This document shows positions 36,863-43,837 of a stretch of DNA of 64,000 bases, piece after piece; the first letter of the stretch is position 1; each line of letters opens with the position of its first letter. The notes beneath the pieces were generated by a model, which saw only the letters and a list, made by a program, of their open reading frames with translations, was not told the origin of the DNA and made no database searches. The position numbers and the translations under genes are program-made. The DNA comes from Gracilimonas sp034520725 (lineage in GTDB: Bacteria > Bacteroidota > Rhodothermia > Balneolales > Balneolaceae): assembly GCA_034520725.1 (NCBI GenBank), contig JAXHNH010000003.1, positions 186,001-250,000 on the forward strand, in the 5' to 3' direction.

Positions 36863-38083
36863 TTATTCTAACTTGCCTTTCCAGTAAACTCGTTTAACCA
36901 CAACTCCGTCCATAGCTTCACTTTCTATCCATCGGGCAACGATAACCAGATCATTCTCCTGATCTATATATACCATATTAACTCCTGAGCCAAGGTGAAA
37001 GAAGGCTGAAGTTGGTGCACTGGGTATTCTATCTTTATTCACATTCAAAAACCAGTTCATGAAGCCGTAATTGGTGTTCGCTTCGGTTGGGGTTTGAGCC
37101 ATTTTATTCCATTCCTCAGAGATGATCTGCTCGTCTTTCCACTTTCCATTTCTCAAAGTCAGCAACCCAAATCGTGCCTGATCGCGTGCACTGATGAACA
37201 TGCCACCGCCCCAGTGTCCGCCACCGCTTACGGCCTGCATTTGCTGCCCGTCTATAATGACCCAAGAATTTTCATAACCCATCCAACGCCATGTTGGGGA
37301 GGCGCCGATCTTGTCCATTACTTCTTCTCGCAGAACTTTGGGCAGCGGTTCACGCAAAACATTCATTGCAGCCAAAGCCAGCAAATTTACACGCGTATCA
37401 TTGTATTCAAACACCGAGCCCGGTTCATGCCTTTCACGTGTCATCCATTCGGAACGATCACCGGAAGGACGGTCAGCCCAATCCGGTTTACCCCAAAGCG
37501 AGCCTTCCCAATCGGATGTTTGTCGCAATAAATGATTCCAGGTGATCTTTGAATTATGTTCTCCTTTGAAGGGCTCAAATACCTTGGCTTCCTTGAATTC
37601 ATCGGCTTTGTTTTTATTGTTATCCCACTCCATCATCATAATAGGCGCCATATACTGATCCGCTTTGTCATTCACATCACGGATCAATCCGCGGTCGTAG
37701 GCTACTCCAATGGTGGTGGTGAGAAAACTCTTGGTCACGCTGTGAGTCATGTCCACCCGAAAAGGCTCTCCCCATTCGGCTACGATATATCCATTCTTAA
37801 TAATGATGCCGGTCTGCTCGCCCCGGTCTTTGAATGGACCGATGCCATCGCCAAAGGGTTCGCGACCAAAAGTGCCATAGTGATTCTCTTCCATGCTTCG
37901 GGGGTTGCTTGTTTCATTAGCCTGAGCGTATTCAATGGCCTCCTGAATTTTATCTGCATTCAATCCGACTTCTTCCGGAGAGCGTTTTTCCCAGTCGCCC
38001 CATGCTCCGGGATAGTAAATATCTTGTGCTAAAAGGGAACAGGGAATGATCAGCAGTAAAAGAAGGGCTTGTAATTTTTTCAT
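36863..38083 (-). CDS. Secreted serine hydrolase, beta-lactamase class C family
   Basis: From the ATG at 38083 it has 406 residues and a clear signal peptide (MKKLQALLLLLIIPCSLLAQ). A longer in-frame start at 38200 would put 39 unlikely residues ahead of it. The active site SxxK is Ser115-Val-Thr-Lys118 in DMTHSVTKSF; the Tyr motif region reads FEYNDTRVN (YxN-like). Such proteins are esterases, peptidases or D-aminopeptidases more often than beta-lactamases; substrate unknown. It is divergent from the propeller gene. Confidence 0.85.
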   Translation of the reverse strand: MKKLQALLLLLIIPCSLLAQDIYYPGAWGDWEKRSPEEVGLNADKIQEAIEYAQANETSNPRSMEENHYGTFGREPFGDGIGPFKDRGEQTGIIIKNGYIVAEWGEPFRVDMTHSVTKSFLTTTIGVAYDRGLIRDVNDKADQYMAPIMMMEWDNNKNKADEFKEAKVFEPFKGEHNSKITWNHLLRQTSDWEGSLWGKPDWADRPSGDRSEWMTRERHEPGSVFEYNDTRVNLLALAAMNVLREPLPKVLREEVMDKIGASPTWRWMGYENSWVIIDGQQMQAVSGGGHWGGGMFISARDQARFGLLTLRNGKWKDEQIISEEWNKMAQTPTEANTNYGFMNWFLNVNKDRIPSAPTSAFFHLGSGVNMVYIDQENDLVIVARWIESEAMDGVVVKRVYWKGKLE

Positions 38084-38143
38084 GAGGTGGATGATTTTAA
38101 GGTTACTGTAATTTGCCGGCAATCGAGAAGAATTGCAAAAGGT

Positions 38144-38175
38144 GTTACAGATTTTCAAAATTATTACTACACTCA
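38144..38175 (+). promoter_or_regulatory. Repeated promoter-like block, copy 1
   Basis: TTACAG (38145-38150) and TACACT (38168-38173) are spaced by 17 bases. The 32-base block is 27/32 identical to 39444-39475, which lies ahead of another plus-strand gene. It sits 63 bases before the propeller gene's ATG. Whether it is a sigma-70-like promoter or a regulator site is inference from spacing and recurrence. Confidence 0.5.
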
Positions 38176-38238
38176 CATAGTCAAAGGTTATGCTAAACAA
38201 AGAGTTTTCGATTTAAATGGGTATTAATACATAATCAA

Positions 38239-39405
38239 ATGATCTTATTAAGTACAAAACGAATTCAGGCTTATTTACTGTTCTTTTTTCTTCCGGGCAT
38301 TTTCTGGATGCATCCTATCAAATCTGAAGCCCAAAACACTCAATATAAGGCTGTAGAGGAATTGCGCATTGGCACTCTTGATGGGGAGTTTGAATATATG
38401 TTTGCACGAATTTCTGACATTGCAGTTGGTGTCAATGGAACTATTTTTGTGTTCGATTCACCGGCAGGAGATCCGGTAGTTCGATTATTTGACGATGAAG
38501 GTTCGTTCATAAAATATGTTGGCAGAGATGGACGAGGCCCCGGAGAATATGATAATATTGAAGGCATTGGTACTTTTCCGGATGGAAGATTAGCTATTTG
38601 GGATATCGGGAATCAACGAATTAATGAGTATCAACCCAATGGGGATTTTATAGAAAGTTATCCGGTAACTTCAGGCCTACACTCATCTTACAAAACTTTT
38701 GAAGTTGATCATGATGGGAATTTTTACTTAAAAGCCATGTTCTTTGATCGAAATAATCCACAAAACAATATAAATCCACCGAAAGCTTGGTATAAAATTT
38801 CACCCACCGGAGAGTTGATTGATACACTACATGTTCCTCAGAGTGAAGAAGATTTCCCTCAACATTTTGTGATTTTTACTGATGCAGGGGCCGGTTATCC
38901 TTTCAATAATCAGATGGTAGAAAATTTTAGTTCAAGCGGGTTTGTCATCACGGCCGTAAATAACAAATATGAAATTATCTTGCACAAAGAAGAGCAACCG
39001 GTAATCATTCAGAGAGAGTACTCACCTTTGGAAGTGAGTTCTGAAGAAAAAGAACTGTGGGAGGGGTTTAAAAAAAGATTTACTTCTGGAGGATATAATA
39101 TTGATTCTTCCATCCCAGATGAGAAGCCTCCTTTTAAAGAACTACTGACCGATTCACAAGGAAGGATCTGGGTTTGGAGATATACGAAATCGCAACTAGT
39201 AGATGGAGGAATATTTTCTTCAAACATTCAGGTTTGGGAACCTCCTGTATTCGATGTTTTTAACCCGGATGGTACTTTTTATGGAGAAGTTACTTTACCA
39301 ATAGGTGCGGTATTTTTAGAAGCAAAGGATAACAATGTATGGGCAAAGTTCACGGATGATGATCAAACTGAATATGTGGTTCGGTATAAATTGTTGGCCA
39401 AATAA
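38239..39405 (+). CDS. Secreted 6-bladed beta-propeller protein
   Basis: A 388-residue exported protein (signal peptide about 1-31, ending KSEAQ). The body has recurring propeller blades of the NHL/6-bladed type: ISDIAVGVNGTIFVFDS, VRLFDDEGSFIKYVGRDGRGPGEY, GTFPDGRLAIWDIGNQRINEY, and a final DSQGRIWVWRY. The RGPGEY motif is characteristic of this Bacteroidota family. Function is unknown, often surface binding. A promoter-like block repeated elsewhere (38144-38175) lies upstream. Confidence 0.82.
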   Translation: MILLSTKRIQAYLLFFFLPGIFWMHPIKSEAQNTQYKAVEELRIGTLDGEFEYMFARISDIAVGVNGTIFVFDSPAGDPVVRLFDDEGSFIKYVGRDGRGPGEYDNIEGIGTFPDGRLAIWDIGNQRINEYQPNGDFIESYPVTSGLHSSYKTFEVDHDGNFYLKAMFFDRNNPQNNINPPKAWYKISPTGELIDTLHVPQSEEDFPQHFVIFTDAGAGYPFNNQMVENFSSSGFVITAVNNKYEIILHKEEQPVIIQREYSPLEVSSEEKELWEGFKKRFTSGGYNIDSSIPDEKPPFKELLTDSQGRIWVWRYTKSQLVDGGIFSSNIQVWEPPVFDVFNPDGTFYGEVTLPIGAVFLEAKDNNVWAKFTDDDQTEYVVRYKLLAK

Positions 39406-39443
39406 TGAATTGTTAGTTTAATATTTAGGCTAGCCAGAGAGAA

Positions 39444-39475
39444 GTTACAGTTTTCAAAAATAATTGCTACACTCA
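39444..39475 (+). promoter_or_regulatory. Repeated promoter-like block, copy 2
   Basis: TTACAG (39445-39450), 17-base spacer, TACACT (39468-39473). Same block as at 38144-38175 with five differences. It lies 28 bases before the ATG at 39503, which argues against the earlier in-frame start at 39464. Confidence 0.5.
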
Positions 39476-39502
39476 GGCTTTCATTCAACCAATGCCGAAT
39501 TT

Positions 39503-39847
39503 ATGATACTTGCCGCACTTATTCTGATCACTGCTTTTTTGTTGAACCTGTTTTTACCCTGGTGGAGCATTGCTATACCAGGATTAATCTTTGGCTATTG
39601 GTTCAATCAAAAAGCCCTGTCTTCTTTTGGCTGGGGGTTTTTAGCCCTCTTTGTACTTTGGGGTGGACAAGCGTTCTACATTCACATTGCCAATGATGCC
39701 ATACTCTCCTCTCGAATTGCAGAAATGCTTTCTGTTGGTTCACCAATTTTAGTTGTACTTATCACTGCAATTCTTGGCGGATTGGTAAGCGGTTTGGCAA
39801 CGCTAACGGGGTCGTTGGTGAAGGAGACACCGAGAGAGTTTAATTAG
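39503..39847 (+). CDS. Small integral membrane protein
   Basis: A 114-residue protein of about four hydrophobic helices (ILAALILITAFLLNLFLP; WSIAIPGLIFGYWF; FGWGFLALFVLWGGQAFYI; PILVVLITAILGGLVSGLATL). I prefer the ATG at 39503 because the longer frame from 39464 would run through a promoter-like block. Not recognised as a named family; a transport or stress-associated membrane role is only a guess. It shares the repeated upstream block with the propeller gene. Confidence 0.65.
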   Translation: MILAALILITAFLLNLFLPWWSIAIPGLIFGYWFNQKALSSFGWGFLALFVLWGGQAFYIHIANDAILSSRIAEMLSVGSPILVVLITAILGGLVSGLATLTGSLVKETPREFN

Positions 39848-39962
39848 ACATTCGTCTATCGTATTAGGTTCCTTTTTCAAGCTTTACGGTTTTTTTCCTT
39901 TTCTAAAATATAATGAGCCTTTTCGATGCTCATGTACGTAGTAATAATTAGAATTAATACTA

Positions 39963-41930
39963 ATGAACTATTGTATCATGAGATTAAAGTTAAATGCTCT
40001 TATTGTATTGTTATTCGTTCTACTATTCAGTGGGATAACAAAAGCACAAAATAGCAGCTCCAGTATTTTTTGGGTGGATGAAGATAAACAAGAGATTGGG
40101 TTTACCAATTTATCAACCAACACAAATACCACTCTTGTCAAAGGGCCGGGTGACCTTAACTATATTAATACAGTTGAAATTGATTCAATTAGCGGGGATG
40201 TTTTTTTTGTAACTCCGGAAGCTTTAAAAAGAGGCTTTCCTGAAGATAATTCCGCGGAAACATTACATACTTTTGGGGGACTAAGCACACAATTCAATCA
40301 ACTTGTTTTAGACACAGAAACGGATGCGCTATTCTTATCAAATGGAGAGCAGCAAGTAATTTATAAATATGACCTGCAAACGGAAGTAATGGATTCCATT
40401 TTAACCCGTCAAGATTTTGCAGGCAATCCCTGGGGAGTCGGAACTCATAATAACGCTGTGTATTGGACCGCAAGTGGGAGCTTATTTAAAGCCGATCAGG
40501 ATGGAAATAATGTGCAAATATTAGGCGAAGATATTGGCAATGCACTTGAGATTGAAATAGATCATAAAAACGAGCGATTGTATTGGAGAGATCAAGTTAA
40601 TGATGTAATCAAAAGCCTTAAGTTAGACGGGACAGGAGAAATAACGGTTGTTCAAACAGATACATATCCCCCGATGGCCTTTACCCTTGATCAGCGGAAT
40701 GATTATGTATACTGGCTTAGATACAATGGTATATTAGTTCAATCTGCATTGGATGGCACTACAACTACTGATACCACAAATATTGACAGCAGTGGAGGGT
40801 TCACAAATATTAAGAATCTGGAATACCATCCCATAGAAGATGCCTTTTACTGGATAAACGGTAATAGCGCCATTGAGAAGCAATTATTAGAAGATACCGT
40901 TACAACCAAGGTGTTTGAAGAGTATTCCCCCGCTAGCATAGGATTTGATGAAAATGACGAAAAACTATTTTGGCTGGATATCAACCGAAAAGTATTAGCT
41001 ACCTATGATTATAGCACCCATATGGATACTGTGCTTACTGAAATACCGGGATTTTTAAATAATCTTAATCAGATGGAAGTAGATACTATTTCAAACCAAA
41101 TTTTTGTGGGCGGTTCCAACATTTATAATATTGATTATGCTGGAAATATACTCGACACTCTTACAGTAAATCAGGCGGGGACTATTTCGGGAATCACAAC
41201 AGATCCAAGTAATCAAATTATATATTTTACTGACAATGGTAGTGGCAGTTACGGGAATCTCAAAAAAGTGAATTATGATGGAACCGGTCTTGAAACGATG
41301 GTCGAGTATGGCTTAAACTATTCAAGGGGAATTGAATTTGATCCCCAGAATAACACGTTGTACTGGGCCTCTGGGTTTAATACAGATAGTATGAAAATAA
41401 AACGTATGGACTTGGTGTCAGGATCTATAGAGGTAGTCTTAAATGCGCAGGTTCATGGATTGCTTTCCCCGTTGGGAATTGCTCTGGATCCTCAAAATGA
41501 GCACATTTATTGGAGTGATTCAGAAAAAAAGTCGATAGAAAGAGCCGATTATGACGGTGAAAATATACTAACCATTTTAGAAGGTGAATTTGGAGTGCCC
41601 CGGGATATTGATGTTTTTGTATCCAGTATAATAACGTCCACAGAGAACCCATCAACTAAACCCTCAGAAATTAGCTTAGCTCAAAATTATCCAAATCCGT
41701 TCAATCCTCGTACAAATATTTCATTCAGGTTAAATAGTGTACAAACAGTGAGCCTTACCGTATTTAATATGTTGGGTAGAAAAGTTCAAAAAATTATTAA
41801 TAACCGTACTTATGCCGCAGGAAATCACTCTATTCAATTTGATGCAAGTACATTATCCAGTGGAGTATATATTTATCAATTAGAAGCAAGTGGCAAGGTA
41901 TTAACTAAAAAGTTAACGCTTATTAAATAA
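39963..41930 (+). CDS. Secreted LDLR-B (YWTD)-like propeller protein with T9SS sorting domain
   Basis: A 655-residue exported protein (signal peptide about 1-28; Met6 is an alternative start). The body contains YWTD-like repeats of the LDL-receptor class B type (AVYWTASG, RLYWRDQVNDVIKSLKLDGTG, YVYWLRYNG, HIYWSDSEKKSIERADYDG), predicting a six-bladed propeller. The last 75 residues are a type A T9SS sorting domain (LAQNYPNPFNPRTNISF, then GVYIYQLEASGKVLTKKLTL). It is thus likely exported and attached to the cell surface by type IX secretion. Confidence 0.9.
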   Translation: MNYCIMRLKLNALIVLLFVLLFSGITKAQNSSSSIFWVDEDKQEIGFTNLSTNTNTTLVKGPGDLNYINTVEIDSISGDVFFVTPEALKRGFPEDNSAETLHTFGGLSTQFNQLVLDTETDALFLSNGEQQVIYKYDLQTEVMDSILTRQDFAGNPWGVGTHNNAVYWTASGSLFKADQDGNNVQILGEDIGNALEIEIDHKNERLYWRDQVNDVIKSLKLDGTGEITVVQTDTYPPMAFTLDQRNDYVYWLRYNGILVQSALDGTTTTDTTNIDSSGGFTNIKNLEYHPIEDAFYWINGNSAIEKQLLEDTVTTKVFEEYSPASIGFDENDEKLFWLDINRKVLATYDYSTHMDTVLTEIPGFLNNLNQMEVDTISNQIFVGGSNIYNIDYAGNILDTLTVNQAGTISGITTDPSNQIIYFTDNGSGSYGNLKKVNYDGTGLETMVEYGLNYSRGIEFDPQNNTLYWASGFNTDSMKIKRMDLVSGSIEVVLNAQVHGLLSPLGIALDPQNEHIYWSDSEKKSIERADYDGENILTILEGEFGVPRDIDVFVSSIITSTENPSTKPSEISLAQNYPNPFNPRTNISFRLNSVQTVSLTVFNMLGRKVQKIINNRTYAAGNHSIQFDASTLSSGVYIYQLEASGKVLTKKLTLIK

Positions 41931-42268
41931 CCTATCCGGGGCATATTCATATTAGAAACCGGTCTGTTGAGGACGTTGCTGGAAAAATATAACATTCATT
42001 TTTTAATGAAGTTAAAGACCTGTAGAAAAGACTAAATTGTTTATTACTCAGAACTTTACAGAGAGATCCTGAATTTTCGTAGCAATTGCAGAGAATTTAC
42101 AATCAAAAATTGAATCCAATTCCTCCACTCCTTATCTTAGGCAAACTTCAATAAAGCTCGTACCAAAATTAACGATTTAGCAATCCATAGCTTTGAAGCA
42201 CTGCCAACGCACATCCAAAAATGGAGGTCGTGCGATTGATGGCATTATTATTTGCCCATATCAATTTT

Positions 42269-42304
42269 AAAATCCGACGCGGTTTCCGTAGTCGGATTTT
42301 TTTT
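42269..42304 (+). terminator. Orphan intrinsic terminator
   Basis: AAAATCCGAC (42269-42278) pairs with GTCGGATTTT (42291-42300), followed by four more T. It is a textbook plus-strand terminator 338 bases after the nearest upstream stop, so it may end a small transcript between the T9SS gene and carA. Confidence 0.85.
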
Positions 42305-42347
42305 GAGCTTAAAATTCTTTTCTCCTTTTTGTTAATTACTGGTTACG

Positions 42348-42387
42348 ATGCTCTGCGTCGTAACCAATCCGATACGACGCAGAGCGT
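42348..42387. repeat. Small hairpin with CTCTGCGTCGTA stem
   Basis: Arms 42348-42362 and 42373-42387 pair at 14 of 15 positions with a 10-base loop. It stands immediately left of the larger inverted repeat at 42402 and may belong to the same element. Confidence 0.7.
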
Positions 42388-42401
42388 ATGTAGCGAGGCT
42401 A

Positions 42402-42536
42402 GGCCTTGGCAACCTCGACCCTCTCCTTTATTTCCTCTCCCGGGAGAGGAAGACTCTTTAGTCAGTTTATTAAGTAGCAAAAGGAAGTACCCCTCTTGGG
42501 AGGGGATTAAGGGGAGGGTCAATGTTGCCAGAGCCC
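42402..42536. repeat. Large imperfect inverted repeat (nonautonomous element-like)
   Basis: Arms of about 45 bases (42402-42446 and 42491-42536) match at roughly three quarters of positions, with exact blocks TGGCAAC/GTTGCCA and GACCCTC/GAGGGTC. The 44-base centre has no coding content. CCCTCTCC...GGGAGAGG repeats of this sort are scattered in many genomes; no transposase is present. Confidence 0.7.
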
Positions 42537-42607
42537 AAATATTTTTTAGCATAATCGATACTCCCCAAAAACAACCCATTTCACCAAACCTGAAACTCAC
42601 GTAATTC

Positions 42608-43711
42608 ATGTCACTATATCCACGAAAAAAAGCGATTCTTGCACTCAGCGACGGAACCGTTGTTCACGGTCAAGCTATCGGTCACGACGGTATTACCGGC
42701 GGAGAGCTATGTTTTAACACCAGTATGACCGGCTACCAGGAGATCTTCACAGATCCAAGTTATTATGGTCAGCTCATGATGATGACCTATCCGCATATTG
42801 GGAACTACGGAACCCAGCCCCGCGATGATGAAGCCCGCAAGGTGATGGTAGCCGGAATTATCTGCCGAGCCTTCTCTCATGAATACAGCAACACGATGGC
42901 AGACCGTAGTCTTCAGGAATATCTGGAAGACAACGAGATTACCGGAATCTCCGGAGTTGACACACGAAAGCTGGTTCGTCACGTTCGTGAAAAAGGGGTG
43001 ATGAATGCAGTGATCTCAAGCACAGAAATGGATGAAGACAAACTCGTTCAGATGGCGAAAGACTGGGACGATATGGAAGGCCTGGAACTGGCTACCAAGG
43101 TAAGCCGGACTGAAGCCCAAACCGTCAATGGAAAAGACGAATTTCGAGTAGCAGCTTTTGATTATGGGATCAAACAAAATATCATCAACAATTTGAACAA
43201 GCGGGGATGCACACTGCGGATCTTTCCGGCAAAAACTTCCGTGGAAGAAATTAAAGAATGGGAAGCAGACGGATACTTTTTCAGCAATGGCCCCGGCGAC
43301 CCAACGGCTACAGCAGAATATGCACTGGAAGCCGTGAATTATGCCAAGGAGTCCGGCAAACCAATGTTTGGGATCTGCCTGGGTCATCAGTTAATGGCGC
43401 TCAGTGAAGGACTAAAAACCACCAAGATGTTTGTAGGTCACCGCGGAGCCAATCAACCCGTGAAAAATCTGGAAACAGGACTCGTGGAGATCTCAACCCA
43501 AAACCACGGGTTTGCCGTGGATGAGGATTCACTCGATGACAAGATCGCTGAAGTTACACATATAAACCTGAATGACGGAACCATTGAAGGGCTAAAATTC
43601 AAAAACTTCCCTGGATTCTCGGTTCAGTATCATCCGGAAGCCTCCCCTGGTCCACATGACTCTGCGTACCTGTTCGATCAGTTTATCGAAGCAATGAAAA
43701 CACAAAAATAA
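42608..43711 (+). CDS. carA: Carbamoyl-phosphate synthase small subunit
   Basis: Glutaminase subunit that passes ammonia to CarB for pyrimidine and arginine synthesis; 367 residues. The N-terminal CarA domain has CFNTSMTGYQEIFTDPSY, and the class I amidotransferase domain has FSNGPGDP, nucleophile Cys257 in FGICLGHQL, and VQYHPEASPGPHD carrying the His/Glu of the triad. carB follows in the same direction after a 126-base gap filled by a hairpin repeat. Confidence 0.97.
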   Translation: MSLYPRKKAILALSDGTVVHGQAIGHDGITGGELCFNTSMTGYQEIFTDPSYYGQLMMMTYPHIGNYGTQPRDDEARKVMVAGIICRAFSHEYSNTMADRSLQEYLEDNEITGISGVDTRKLVRHVREKGVMNAVISSTEMDEDKLVQMAKDWDDMEGLELATKVSRTEAQTVNGKDEFRVAAFDYGIKQNIINNLNKRGCTLRIFPAKTSVEEIKEWEADGYFFSNGPGDPTATAEYALEAVNYAKESGKPMFGICLGHQLMALSEGLKTTKMFVGHRGANQPVKNLETGLVEISTQNHGFAVDEDSLDDKIAEVTHINLNDGTIEGLKFKNFPGFSVQYHPEASPGPHDSAYLFDQFIEAMKTQK

Positions 43712-43738
43712 ATATAAAATCAGTGTGACAGTGCTAAA

Positions 43739-43785
43739 GTGTTACGGTGTTATGGTTTACTCAAAATACCATAACACCGTAACAC
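43739..43785. repeat. GTGTTACGGTGTTA hairpin repeat, copy 3
   Basis: A perfect 18-base inverted repeat: arms 43739-43756 and 43768-43785, loop of 11. The inner stem is TGGT/ACCA. It sits between carA and carB, two genes expected to be co-expressed, so a full transcription stop is unlikely; a processing or stability role would fit better. Confidence 0.85.
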
Positions 43786-43837
43786 CCTCGCACCTTAACA
43801 ACAAATCCACTACAACAAATAACCACTCACAAAACCC

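Larger units (their letters stand above)
41931..42607. other. Repeat-rich intergenic region before carA
   Basis: About 680 bases without a credible gene. It holds a terminator (42269-42304), a small hairpin (42348-42387) and a large imperfect inverted repeat (42402-42536). The stretch 42041-42268 before the terminator has no gene I can assign and could encode a small RNA. The open frame 42221-42604 runs through the repeats and is rejected as a gene. Confidence 0.7.

Noticed and set aside
42402..42536. Insertion sequence
   Set aside because: Inverted repeats only; no transposase or target-site duplication that I can recognise.
42221..42604. 127-residue open frame before carA
   Set aside because: It runs across a terminator and a large inverted repeat, and its translation has no domain pattern.
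1794..43785. CRISPR-like array
   Set aside because: The repeated hairpins are 20 kb apart, with no spacers and no cas genes.
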